Assembly (NCBI GenBank): GCA_964643605.1
Contig: CAZXTF010000007.1
Location: 1-28,026, forward strand
Length of the DNA stretch: 28,026 nucleotides
Reading direction: 5' to 3'
Source of the DNA: CAMTWJ01 sp964643605
Lineage (GTDB): Bacteria > Patescibacteriota > Saccharimonadia > Saccharimonadales > 2-12-FULL-41-12
Shown: piece after piece, positions 6,357 through 13,369 of the stretch
How the letters are laid out: each line of letters starts with the position of its first letter
How positions within the stretch are numbered: the first letter of the stretch is position 1
Notes under the pieces: model-generated
The model's input: the letters and a program-made list of their open reading frames with translations, nothing else
What the model was told of the DNA's origin: nothing
Database searches by the model: none
Made by a program: the position numbers and the translations under genes

Positions 6357-9308
6357 ATGAAACGATATAATCCGAAAGACCTTGAGCCCAAATGGCAAAA
6401 AGCCTGGGCAGACCAGCAGCTTTATAAAGCTGTAGATTTTGACGAACGGCCGAAATTTGTCATGCTTACCGAATTTCCGTACCCTTCTGGAGATGGGTTG
6501 CACCTAGGGCACGTTCGAGAATACACACTGGGTGATATAATCTCTCGTCGCCAGCGCATGGCTGGCAAAAATGTGCTATACCCAATGGGCTACGATGCCT
6601 TCGGTCTGCCAACAGAGAACTTTGCTATCAAGAACAAGATTGCTCCGCAGGTTGCAACTGATCAAAACGTTGCCAATTTCCAAGAACAGTTTAGCTCTCT
6701 GGGCTATAGTATCGACTGGTCACGTAGCTTCCGGACAACTGACCCAGATTACTACAAATGGACCCAGTGGCTGTTTTTGCAATTTTATAAAGCTGGCTTG
6801 GCTTACCAAGATGAGATTGCGATCAATTGGTGTCCAAAATGTAAGACTGGTCTTGCAAATGAAGAAGTTGTAAATGGTCGTCACGAACGATGTGACACGC
6901 CTGTTGAAAAGAAATTCTTAAAGCAGTGGATTTTAAAGATTACCGAATATGCAGACCGACTAATCGAAGGTTTGCGAACAGTAGACTACCCAAGCCGGAT
7001 TGCTGATCAGCAAGTAAACTGGATTGGCCGCAGCATCGGCGCCGAAGTAGATTTTGAAGTTGATTCAAAGTTTAAATTTGTTTTACTACATGGTTTTACA
7101 GGAACTTCAAAAGGAGATTTTCAGCCATGGCTCAAGACCGAGCTAGAAAAGCAAGGGCACGAAGTATATGCTCCTGACTTGCCAAACACAGATCATCCTG
7201 ATGCGGAAGAACAGGCAAAATTTGTTTTAGATAATTTTAAATTTGATGAAAACACCGTACTGATCGGTCATAGCTATGGTACAGTCACGGCGCTCAGAAT
7301 ACTCGAGCAGCTTAAACAGCCTATTCATAAATATATTTCTGTTGCAGGATTCGCTGAGCCAAAGTTCTTAGACAAACTTCGTCCATTTGAAGAAACGACA
7401 AATTGGAATTTTGATTTCTCTAAGATAAAAAATAATGTCCAAGAAATTACTTTTTTGCGAGCAAGTAATGACACAGCTGTTCCGCAAGAGCGATCAGATT
7501 CACTGCTTAAAAATCTTAAAGGGGAGATAGTTGATTTTGTAGCAGAAGCGGACCATGTATGTGGTGAGCAAGAGCCAGTGGTTCTTCAGAATGCACTGCA
7601 GAATATAAGAGTTTTCACGACTCGCCCGGATACACTATTTGGCGCAACATACATGGTATTAGCCCCAGAGCATCCGCTAGTTGCAGGTCTGACCCGCCCA
7701 GATACTAAAGAAGCAGTCGAAAAATATATCCAAGAAGCAGCGAGCAAGACAGATCTAGATAGACAAGCTGACACCAAAGAAAAGACAGGTGTTTTTACTG
7801 GCTCATATGCAATTAATCCAGTAAACGGAGCCAAAGTTCCAATATGGATCTCTGACTATGTGCTTATGGGCTATGGCACCGGAGCAATCATGGCGGTGCC
7901 GGCACACGACGAGCGAGATTTTGCTTTTGCTAAAGAATTTGGTTTGCCGATAAAGCGAGTGATTAAAAACAAAGCAGCTGATGATGAATGCACGACTGCC
8001 GAAGGTACCATGATGAACTCTGGCAGCTACGACGGCATGCCAAGCCAAGAAGCCCGAGAAGAAATCGTTAAAGATCTAGAAAAAGCTGGCAAAGGCAAAG
8101 AAAAAGTTAACTACAAGTTGCGAGACTGGGTGTTTAGCCGCCAACACTATTGGGGTGAGCCAATTCCGATTATTCATTGTGCTTGCAGTGGGGCAGTGCC
8201 CGTTCCAGAAGATCAATTGCCTGTCGAATTGCCACCAGTAGATCACTACGAACCAACAGATACAGGCGAAAGTCCGCTAGCCGCTATTGAATCTTGGGTA
8301 AATGTAGACTGTCCAAAATGCGGCAAGCCAGCTCAAAGGGAAACTGACACTATGCCCAACTGGGCAGGCAGCAGCTGGTATTACCTGCGATATTACGATG
8401 CGCATAATGACAAAGCTTTTGCAGATCCCGAAAAGCTAAAATATTGGGGCGAAGTAGACCTGTACTTGGGTGGCATGGAACACACGACGCTTCACTTGCT
8501 GTATTCTCGCTTCTGGCATCAATTCTTGTACGACCAAAAACTTGTGCCAACCCCAGAGCCATATGCGGCACGGCGGGGGCAAGGGATAATTTTGGCCGAA
8601 GACGGCAGTAAGATGAGCAAAAGTAAGGGAAATGTTGTAAATCCTACCGATATTATCGACCAAGGTTATGGTGCCGACGCCGTGCGGTTGAGCATTGTAT
8701 TCTTGGCGCCGTATGATCAAACTACTCCGTGGAATTCCGAAGGTGTAGCCGGAACCTTCCGTTTCTTGCAGCGTTTTTGGACATTGGTACAAGAATATAA
8801 AGAAGCCGAGCCGAAAGAATACGACTCTGCCGAACTCCATCGCATAACGCATCAGGCTATCTTTAAGGTTTCTGACGATCTAGAGAAAATGAACTTTAAC
8901 ACTGCTATTGCTGCGCTTATGCAGGCGACCAACGAATTCTATAAACTCAAGGCGGAGAGGGGCTTTAGTAAAGATTGGCAGACAGATTTGGCCAAAATAA
9001 CCCAGCTTTTAGCACCGTTTGCACCTCATATTACCGAGGAAATCTGGCAAGATTTGGGCCAAGAGGGCTCAATTCACACTAGCCCTTGGCCAGTCCATGA
9101 CAAAAAATATCTTGAACAAGACGAAATAATAATTGTAGTACAGGTAAACGGTAAAGTTCGGGCAAATATTAGCGTGAGCAAAGACGCTTCAAAAGAAGAA
9201 GTTATAAAAACTGCAAAAGCCAATGGCAAAGTTGCAGAATATCTAAAAGAAAAAGAGGTACGCAAGGAAATTTACGTACCTCATCGGTTAGTTAACTTCG
9301 TAGTTTAA
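6357..9308 (+). CDS. leuS: Leucyl-tRNA synthetase with inserted RBBP9-like serine hydrolase domain
   Basis: LeuRS charges tRNA-Leu with leucine. Class I signatures are clear: HLGH (residues 49-52), KMSKS (752-756), the zinc-type CPKC region, the editing-domain threonine-rich TTRPDT (421-426), the AHDERD editing loop (516-521) and a C-terminal anticodon-binding region ending with VQVNGKVRA. The protein has 983 residues against about 860 in E. coli. The excess is an insertion at about residues 237-416: after NWIGRSIGAEVDFEVD the sequence becomes an alpha/beta hydrolase of RBBP9/YdeN type (LLHGF, APDLP, GHSYG with Ser306, SNDTAVP with Asp372, ADHV with His400) and then resumes at IRVFTTRPDT exactly where LeuRS should continue. 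The fusion is in frame with no stop. The gene has its own leaderless promoter and converges with the LysM-like gene by 4 nt. Confidence 0.97.
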   Translation: MKRYNPKDLEPKWQKAWADQQLYKAVDFDERPKFVMLTEFPYPSGDGLHLGHVREYTLGDIISRRQRMAGKNVLYPMGYDAFGLPTENFAIKNKIAPQVATDQNVANFQEQFSSLGYSIDWSRSFRTTDPDYYKWTQWLFLQFYKAGLAYQDEIAINWCPKCKTGLANEEVVNGRHERCDTPVEKKFLKQWILKITEYADRLIEGLRTVDYPSRIADQQVNWIGRSIGAEVDFEVDSKFKFVLLHGFTGTSKGDFQPWLKTELEKQGHEVYAPDLPNTDHPDAEEQAKFVLDNFKFDENTVLIGHSYGTVTALRILEQLKQPIHKYISVAGFAEPKFLDKLRPFEETTNWNFDFSKIKNNVQEITFLRASNDTAVPQERSDSLLKNLKGEIVDFVAEADHVCGEQEPVVLQNALQNIRVFTTRPDTLFGATYMVLAPEHPLVAGLTRPDTKEAVEKYIQEAASKTDLDRQADTKEKTGVFTGSYAINPVNGAKVPIWISDYVLMGYGTGAIMAVPAHDERDFAFAKEFGLPIKRVIKNKAADDECTTAEGTMMNSGSYDGMPSQEAREEIVKDLEKAGKGKEKVNYKLRDWVFSRQHYWGEPIPIIHCACSGAVPVPEDQLPVELPPVDHYEPTDTGESPLAAIESWVNVDCPKCGKPAQRETDTMPNWAGSSWYYLRYYDAHNDKAFADPEKLKYWGEVDLYLGGMEHTTLHLLYSRFWHQFLYDQKLVPTPEPYAARRGQGIILAEDGSKMSKSKGNVVNPTDIIDQGYGADAVRLSIVFLAPYDQTTPWNSEGVAGTFRFLQRFWTLVQEYKEAEPKEYDSAELHRITHQAIFKVSDDLEKMNFNTAIAALMQATNEFYKLKAERGFSKDWQTDLAKITQLLAPFAPHITEEIWQDLGQEGSIHTSPWPVHDKKYLEQDEIIIVVQVNGKVRANISVSKDASKEEVIKTAKANGKVAEYLKEKEVRKEIYVPHRLVNFVV
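7065..7604 (+). other. RBBP9/YdeN-like serine hydrolase domain inside LeuRS
   Basis: These 180 codons (LeuRS residues 237-416) match a whole serine hydrolase of the RBBP9/YdeN family, which is normally a free protein of roughly this length. The oxyanion-side HGF (245-247), nucleophile elbow GHSYG (304-308) and the order Ser306, Asp372, His400 give a complete catalytic triad. The domain sits at the junction where the CP1 editing domain leaves the catalytic core. Confidence 0.9.
9245..9282 (-). terminator. Intrinsic terminator of the LysM-like gene, embedded in leuS
   Basis: Read on the minus strand, GAGGTACG (9282-9275) and CGTACCTC (9262-9255) form an 8-bp stem followed by a T-rich run (TTTTTCTTTT). 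It lies in the last codons of leuS and directly after the minus-strand gene stop. On the plus strand no T-tract follows. Confidence 0.7.
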
Positions 9309-9757
9309 TTGGCAGGTTTGTTAACTGTCTTAACACTCTCTAGGGGCACACATACCGTAACGGTGTCATTCGGTCGTAAAATACCATCTGTGCTAGATGA
9401 CTCTACAGTCACAACTTCTTGAGATAGGGCATCGAGGTTTGGATAAACTTCTCGAGCCAAGCTCCATTTGGTGTCACCTAATTCTGCTTTAGGGCTTGTG
9501 GCGCAAGCAGGGTTTTCTGTTACAGGCGTACGTTCTTTACCCGAAGATGCACTCAGTAAAAGTGAAGTTCCAAGAACGGCCATAAAACCACCCATTGCTG
9601 CAGCCCGTTTTTTAGAAAAGCCTTTTCCTTTCGTAACTTCTGCAGTCCGTCCTTCTTTCCAGGCCTTACGGCGCTCTTCATGAGAAGGGTAGGGTGTATT
9701 AACAGCCTCAAGGCTTTTTATTGCTTTACCAAATTTTCCATATTCAAATTCTGACAT
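9305..9757 (-). CDS. Single-pass membrane protein with LysM-like C-terminal domain
   Basis: The 150-residue product has a charged cytoplasmic N-terminus (1-50), a transmembrane helix at about 54-71 (GGFMAVLGTSLLLSA) and an external segment whose pattern follows LysM domains: ELGDTKWSLAREVYPN (residues 92-107), then a Leu/Asp stretch, then LRPNDTVTVCVP (127-138), equivalent to the usual GDTLWSIA ... L.PGQ.L.IP. LysM domains bind N-acetylglucosamine chains of peptidoglycan, so it probably tethers membrane to wall (inference). Two cysteines (85 and 136) flank the domain and may form a disulfide. The promoter gives an almost leaderless mRNA. It converges on leuS with a 4-nt overlap. Confidence 0.8.
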   Translation of the reverse strand: MSEFEYGKFGKAIKSLEAVNTPYPSHEERRKAWKEGRTAEVTKGKGFSKKRAAAMGGFMAVLGTSLLLSASSGKERTPVTENPACATSPKAELGDTKWSLAREVYPNLDALSQEVVTVESSSTDGILRPNDTVTVCVPLESVKTVNKPAN

Positions 9758-9766
9758 AACCTATCT

Positions 9767-9775
9767 ATTATAGCA
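9767..9775 (-). promoter_or_regulatory. Extended -10 promoter of the LysM-like gene
   Basis: On the minus strand the sequence is TGCTATAAT, a consensus extended -10. The predicted start is at about 9759, only 2-3 nt before the ATG at 9757, so the mRNA is nearly leaderless. Confidence 0.7.
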
Positions 9776-9818
9776 CTAATGCTAAATATTGTCAATATTG
9801 TATTGTAACTACTTAAAT

Positions 9819-9847
9819 TTGAGTTTACAGGGGTATTAACGTATAAT
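9819..9847 (+). promoter_or_regulatory. Promoter of rpmF
   Basis: -35 TTGAGT (9819-9824), 17-bp spacer and -10 TATAAT (9842-9847). The leader is about 46 nt and carries a weak TGGAG ribosome-binding site. Confidence 0.7.
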
Positions 9848-9899
9848 GACGACTAAGCTATATTAAATCTAAGTAATAAAATGGAGTGTTTTAACAGAT

Positions 9900-10052
9900 A
9901 TGGGTAAACCCAAAAAGCGAACAAGTCACCGAAAGACTGGTCTACGACGGAGCCACCTAGTAGTAAAATTGGCTCGAGCAGTAAACGCTAAGAGCCCAGT
10001 AAAGGCATATACAACCAGACGAGAATCTGGCAAGAAGTTAGCTGCAAAATAG
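9900..10052 (+). CDS. rpmF: 50S ribosomal protein L32, cysteine-free form
   Basis: This 50-residue basic protein begins MGKPKKRTSHRKTGLRRSH, matching the N-terminal pattern of bacterial L32 (V/KPKKRTSxxxxxxRRSH), a component of the large ribosomal subunit. The C-terminal zinc ribbon (four Cys) of many L32 proteins is absent; the tail is basic with no Cys, as in other zinc-independent L32 variants. It has its own good promoter (TTGAGT, 17 bp, TATAAT) and a ribosome site TGGAG about 10 nt before ATG. It begins the translation/RNA gene cluster and is followed by nusB after 87 nt. Confidence 0.85.
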   Translation: MGKPKKRTSHRKTGLRRSHLVVKLARAVNAKSPVKAYTTRRESGKKLAAK

Positions 10053-10055
10053 CTT

Positions 10056-10085
10056 TTCGCATACTCTGCGAGTCTGCGTTATACT
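10056..10085 (+). promoter_or_regulatory. Possible promoter of nusB
   Basis: TTCGCA (10056-10061), 18-bp spacer and TATACT (10080-10085). The -35 is weak. The leader contains a short CCCCTAGGGG palindrome just before the AGAGGAA ribosome-binding site. Confidence 0.4.
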
Positions 10086-10139
10086 AAGAATCGGAGAACT
10101 CTTTAACGGTAAGAGCCCCTAGGGGAAGAGGAATTAACA

Positions 10140-10619
10140 ATGAGTGCAAATCGACATTTAGGCCGAATCATAGCCCTGCAAACCCTGTACGAACAGGCTT
10201 TGCGAGAAGGTTGTGGTGAGGAACATGTAGATTTAGACGCTATTTTAGCTCGCAATATCAACCGATATAGTAAGGAGTTAGATGACAAGCCATTTGTTGA
10301 AGAGCTTGCCAGAGGAGTGAACAAAGAGGCAGTTAACCTCGATGCAACTTTGCAGCCGATTGCCCCAGAGTGGCCCCTAGAACAAATATCTCGTATAGAC
10401 CACACCGTACTGCGGATTGGCGCATACGAGCTTATTCATCACACAGACATACCGACAAAAGTAATCATCAATGAGGCGGTTGAGCTTGCAAAAGGGTTCG
10501 GGGGAGATAATTCGTCGAAGTTTATTAACGGAGTACTTGCAACACTCCTAAAGCAAACTCACCCTGAAGAAGCTGAAAAAAGAGAGCCTACGAGTAAGGA
10601 CAAGAAAGGAACCGAGTGA
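10140..10619 (+). CDS. nusB: Transcription antitermination factor NusB
   Basis: NusB joins NusE (S10) on boxA RNA to support rRNA antitermination. The 159-residue protein shows the family landmarks: R-x-x-A-LQ-LYE near the N-terminus (RIIALQTLYEQAL), the central helix pair, WPLEQISRIDHTVLRIGAYEL and the C-terminal VIINEAVELAKGFGGDNSSKFINGVL. A charged tail follows (about 140-159). AGAGGAA sits 8 nt before ATG. The stop TGA overlaps the GTG start of the NUDIX gene (GTGA), indicating translational coupling. Confidence 0.95.
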   Translation: MSANRHLGRIIALQTLYEQALREGCGEEHVDLDAILARNINRYSKELDDKPFVEELARGVNKEAVNLDATLQPIAPEWPLEQISRIDHTVLRIGAYELIHHTDIPTKVIINEAVELAKGFGGDNSSKFINGVLATLLKQTHPEEAEKREPTSKDKKGTE

Positions 10620-11119
10620 AACGACCAAAACCAAAAATGCCTGGTTTTAAGAAGTTTATACCTCGCCGCAAGCCGGCTATAAACGAAGTTGTACGTGAGC
10701 CAACCAGTGGTGGAATGGTATTTCGTCGCAACAAAAAGACAAATGAAGTCGAGATATTGCTGATCCAAGATGCCAAAGATCGATGGACTATCCCGAAAGG
10801 ACACATCGAAGAAGGCGAAACTGCTAAAGAGACAGCCGAACGAGAGATTGGCGAAGAAACAGGTCTAACAGAGGTAGATGTACTAAATTGGCTGGGTAAG
10901 ATTAACTTTCGGTATCGCCGAGCGAATAGTTTGGTGCTCATGACCACAGAGATTTTTTTGGTGCAGGCCAAAGGTGATACAGATAAGTTAAAGCCCGAAG
11001 ATTGGATGAATGGTATCAAGTGGTTTAGCGCAAACGAGGCGCTAGATAAGATTGAATACGAAGATATTGGCAAGATTATTCTTCTTGGGCTAAAGAAAAT
11101 TAGGAGTGCCGGGTTATAG
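10616..11119 (+). CDS. NUDIX hydrolase
   Basis: NUDIX enzymes hydrolyse nucleoside diphosphates linked to another group. The full Nudix box GX5EX7REUXEEXGU is present at residues 62-84: GHIEEGE, seven residues, then REIGEETGL. Length is 167 residues. The first 20 residues are very basic and Pro-rich (KRPKPKMPGFKKFIPRRKP), which may bind RNA or acidic partners. Substrate cannot be read from the sequence. Position between nusB and rnc, overlapping nusB (GTG start inside GTGA) and 5 nt ahead of rnc, suggests a role in RNA or nucleotide metabolism such as RNA 5'-end or nucleotide clean-up, which is inference only. Confidence 0.9.
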   Translation: MKRPKPKMPGFKKFIPRRKPAINEVVREPTSGGMVFRRNKKTNEVEILLIQDAKDRWTIPKGHIEEGETAKETAEREIGEETGLTEVDVLNWLGKINFRYRRANSLVLMTTEIFLVQAKGDTDKLKPEDWMNGIKWFSANEALDKIEYEDIGKIILLGLKKIRSAGL

Positions 11120-11124
11120 CGGCT

Positions 11125-11853
11125 ATGCAGGATTTTTCGAAGTATAAAAAGTTTGCCGAAGAAGTACTCGGCGTAACATTTAATAGTATTGAGCTTTTAG
11201 CTACGGCGTTTACGCATCGCTCGTACCTCAATGAGCACAAGAAAACGGTCAAAGAGCATAATGAGCGGCTAGAGTTTCTTGGTGATGCGGTGCTGGAGCT
11301 GGTTGTAACCGAGTATCTATACACGAATTTTAGCGAACCAGAAGGGATCTTGACCAACTGGCGGAGTGCATTGGTGCGAACAGAGAGTATTGGAGCTGCT
11401 GCAAATCAGTTCAATTTTGAGCCACTACTTCGGTTGAGTCGTGGTGAGCGGCGAGGAACCGACCGAGCCAGGGCTCAGATACTTGCCAACACCTACGAAG
11501 CAGTTATCGGGGCACTGTATCTTGACCAGGGTTATGAGGCAGTGCGAGCTTTTATCGATAAAAGTCTTTTAACCACACTGCCTGGGATTTTAAAGTCTGG
11601 TTCTTGGATGGATGCAAAGAGTCATTTACAAGAACTTGCCCAGAGCGTAGAGGCCTCTACTCCTGTATATAAAGTACTAGAAGAAGACGGCCCAGATCAT
11701 GACAAGATGTTTACTATTGGTGTATTTGTCTCTGGAGAATTGCGTGGCAAGGGAAGCGGTCCGAGCAAACAGATCGGCCAACAACAAGCTGCCGAAAAAG
11801 CTTTAGTGTATTATAAAGTCAAGTCTAAGCAGGCACCCGATAAAGAGGAATAA
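11125..11853 (+). CDS. rnc: Ribonuclease III
   Basis: RNase III cleaves double-stranded RNA in rRNA and mRNA processing. Its signature HNERLEFLGDAVLEL (residues 45-59) carries Glu50 and Asp54 of the active site; the second metal-binding segment ILANTYEAVIGALYLD (119-134) supplies Glu125, but the position that is Asp114 in E. coli is Asn122 here. A C-terminal double-stranded-RNA-binding domain (about 163-232, DAKSHLQELAQ ... GPSKQIGQQQAAEKAL) is complete. The 242-residue length is normal. It starts 5 nt after the NUDIX gene. A Shine-Dalgarno-like AGAGGAA at its end serves the decayed small ORF downstream. Confidence 0.95.
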   Translation: MQDFSKYKKFAEEVLGVTFNSIELLATAFTHRSYLNEHKKTVKEHNERLEFLGDAVLELVVTEYLYTNFSEPEGILTNWRSALVRTESIGAAANQFNFEPLLRLSRGERRGTDRARAQILANTYEAVIGALYLDQGYEAVRAFIDKSLLTTLPGILKSGSWMDAKSHLQELAQSVEASTPVYKVLEEDGPDHDKMFTIGVFVSGELRGKGSGPSKQIGQQQAAEKALVYYKVKSKQAPDKEE

Positions 11854-11858
11854 AAATT

Positions 11859-12038
11859 ATGGAAAATAGCCTTGAGATTAAGAAATTACCGCCAAAGGAA
11901 GGTCTGAAGAATTGAACGGCTCGCTTTGTGTTACTGGCAGTAGATAAAATACTGTACCCAGATAGCGGTAAAGTTGTCGGTGGTGGGGAGTATGTTCCTG
12001 GTGCTCATGCCTACAGGCCAGTACCCTGCACTTTATAG
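11859..12038 (+). pseudogene. Decayed small ORF after rnc with in-frame TGA
   Basis: An ATG preceded by GAGG (11845-11848) opens a reading frame of 18 codons that stops at TGA (11913-11915). The same frame continues without other stops for 40 codons (TARFVLLAVDKILYPDSGK...) to TAG at 12036. The continuation looks protein-like (YPDSGKVVGGGEYVPGAHAY). Replacing TGA by GGA, or correcting a one-base loss in the T run near 12032-12034, would extend it to about 72 residues ending IEPIQVEEHRSVR. TGA is a true stop elsewhere in the window, so a broken gene or sequencing error is likelier than recoding. Family not recognised. Confidence 0.4.
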
Positions 12039-12083
12039 AGCCAATTCAGGTGGAAGAACATAGAAGCGTAAGGTAACAGATTG

Positions 12084-12171
12084 ATCCAGTAGTAGCCTTC
12101 CGAGTTTTCAATCATAGATTGCTGTCTCTTGAAACTAGTTTCAAGAGAGTCTCGGAAGCTCACTACTGGAT
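12084..12171. repeat. Nested inverted repeat with perfect palindromic core
   Basis: The arms ATCCAGTAGT-AGC-CTTCCGAG (12084-12104) and its complement (12151-12171) match at 18 of 21 positions, the three mismatches being central. Between them is a perfect 24-bp palindrome (12125-12148; half-site TCTCTTGAAACT). No T-tract follows, so it is not a standard terminator. The right arm ends on the first base of the rpsP -35 box. Together with 11854-12083 it fills the only gene-poor stretch longer than 300 bases; nothing else is seen there apart from the decayed ORF. Confidence 0.75.
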
Positions 12172-12199
12172 TGACAACAGAGGCGATAACCTGTAAAAT
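12171..12199 (+). promoter_or_regulatory. Strong promoter of rpsP
   Basis: Consensus -35 TTGACA (12171-12176), 17-bp spacer and -10 TAAAAT (12194-12199). The predicted start near 12206 leaves a leader of about 80 nt before rpsP. The large inverted repeat abuts the -35 box, a position where a bound protein or a cruciform could affect initiation. Confidence 0.75.
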
Positions 12200-12286
12200 A
12201 TAGCCTAACCGTCAAATAATAACCACTGTGTTCTTATGTTGAGCTATGGAATACAGATTAATTTGAAAGAGAGAATCGATAACTAG

Positions 12287-12769
12287 ATGTTAAGTATTAG
12301 AATGCAACGCCGAGGTCGTAAAGGTCATGCAACGTACCGAGTTGTGGTGCAAAATTCTCATTTGAGCCCAACAAGTGGTAAAGTTGTTGCCTATCTTGGG
12401 CACTATGACCCGCACACAAAGACCAATAGCCTTATAAAGGATAAAGCAGAATTTTATCTTGAGCATGGTGCTCAGCCAACTGACCGAGTGGCCGCTCTTC
12501 TGAAGAGCGAAGGTATTAAGCTACCGAAGTGGGTAAAAGAACCAAGTAAGCAAGAGCGAACGACCCGAAATCCTGAAAAGCTTCGCAAAAACCGACCGAC
12601 CGAAGAAGCTCCAGCTGAGGAGACTCCGAACGAAGAACCGACCGCCGAAGTAGAGGCACCAAGTGAAGAGCTTGCCGTTGAAGCAGAAGCTCCTGCAGCA
12701 GAGGCCGAGGTGGCTAGCGAAGAAGCAGCTCAAGAATCAGAAACTTCTGAAGAAAAACCTGCAGAATAG
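12287..12769 (+). CDS. rpsP: 30S ribosomal protein S16 with acidic C-terminal tail
   Basis: S16 is a small-subunit protein needed for 30S assembly. The N-terminal 80 residues fit the family: MLSIRMQRRGRKGHATYRVVV, then LGHYDPHTK and the DRVAALLKSEGI segment. The protein has 160 residues, about twice the usual S16: residues about 100-160 form a low-complexity acidic tail rich in Glu, Ala and Pro (repeats like EEAPAEE). The Shine-Dalgarno site is weak (GAGAGA about 14 nt upstream). In many bacteria rpsP is followed by khpA, rimM and trmD; here khpA and trmD follow but rimM is missing. Confidence 0.95.
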   Translation: MLSIRMQRRGRKGHATYRVVVQNSHLSPTSGKVVAYLGHYDPHTKTNSLIKDKAEFYLEHGAQPTDRVAALLKSEGIKLPKWVKEPSKQERTTRNPEKLRKNRPTEEAPAEETPNEEPTAEVEAPSEELAVEAEAPAAEAEVASEEAAQESETSEEKPAE

Positions 12770-12780
12770 CCAAATAATTC

Positions 12781-12789
12781 TGCTATACT
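12781..12789 (+). promoter_or_regulatory. Extended -10 promoter of khpA
   Basis: TGCTATACT lies 12 nt after the rpsP stop. The predicted start near 12796 gives a leader of about 37 nt that carries the GGGGGGAGA ribosome-binding site. Confidence 0.55.
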
Positions 12790-12832
12790 AAACTAGTAAC
12801 AATTAAATAAAAACCCACAGGGGGGAGATCTC

Positions 12833-13318
12833 GTGAGTATTGACCAACAATTTGTTGAATTTGTAGTAAAGTCTTTAGTAAGTAAGCCTGACGAAGTACA
12901 AGTCGAGCGACGGATTGATGAAAAAGGTGTACTTTTGGAGCTAACTGTTGACCCAGAAGATCTCGGCCGGGTGATTGGTAAGCGAGGCGCCACTGCACAG
13001 AGCATCCGAACGCTTTTGCGAGCTCTTGGCACAAAAAACGACGCTCGTTATAACATGAAGATTGTCGATAATGGCGTAGAAAAGCCTGAGCGAACACGTG
13101 ATGAAAAGCCAGAGCAGCCTCGAGACGAAGAACCTCAGACTGAGGAAGCTCCAGTAGAAGCAACCGAGCCAAAAGAAGTAGAAAAGAGTGATGATTACGA
13201 AGATGCATGGACAAGCTCAAGCTCTTCAGCAGAAGAGGCTCCCGCAGAGGAAGAACCTACCGATACACTTGCCAAGACCAGGCAAGAACTAGCCGACCTT
13301 GACGACCTCGACGTGTAG
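12833..13318 (+). CDS. khpA: KhpA-like KH-domain RNA-binding protein with acidic tail
   Basis: KhpA-type proteins are small single-KH RNA-binding proteins, usually encoded between rpsP and rimM/trmD. Residues 1-80 match: QFVEFVVKSLVSKPDEVQV, then LGRVIGKRGATAQSIRTLL with the RNA-contacting GxxG loop GKRG at 49-52. The usual family length is about 75-80 residues; this one has 161 because of a long acidic, Ser/Glu/Pro-rich tail (about 82-161). The start is GTG, set by the strong GGGGGGAGA site about 6 nt upstream. Gene order places it in the ribosome-biogenesis cluster. Confidence 0.92.
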   Translation: MSIDQQFVEFVVKSLVSKPDEVQVERRIDEKGVLLELTVDPEDLGRVIGKRGATAQSIRTLLRALGTKNDARYNMKIVDNGVEKPERTRDEKPEQPRDEEPQTEEAPVEATEPKEVEKSDDYEDAWTSSSSSAEEAPAEEEPTDTLAKTRQELADLDDLDV

Positions 13319-13334
13319 GCTTGTGGATAAGGGG

Positions 13335-13363
13335 TTGTGTCTCTGAGGCTAACCTGTTAATAT
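13335..13363 (+). promoter_or_regulatory. Promoter of the small RNA before trmD
   Basis: -35 TTGTGT (13335-13340), 17-bp spacer, and an extended -10 TGTTAATAT (13355-13363). The predicted start is near 13370. Confidence 0.6.
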
Positions 13364-13369
13364 TAAACG

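Noticed and set aside
7065..7604. LeuRS insert as an intein or an assembly chimera
   Set aside because: There is no intein splice motif (no Cys/Ser at the first residue with a terminal His-Asn), both junctions keep the frame, and the codon character is like the flanks. A chimera cannot be fully excluded without reads, so a read check is listed.
11859..12038. TGA recoded as Gly or Trp
   Set aside because: TGA ends ligA, murF, nusB and the 21126 gene in this window, so it is a normal stop here.
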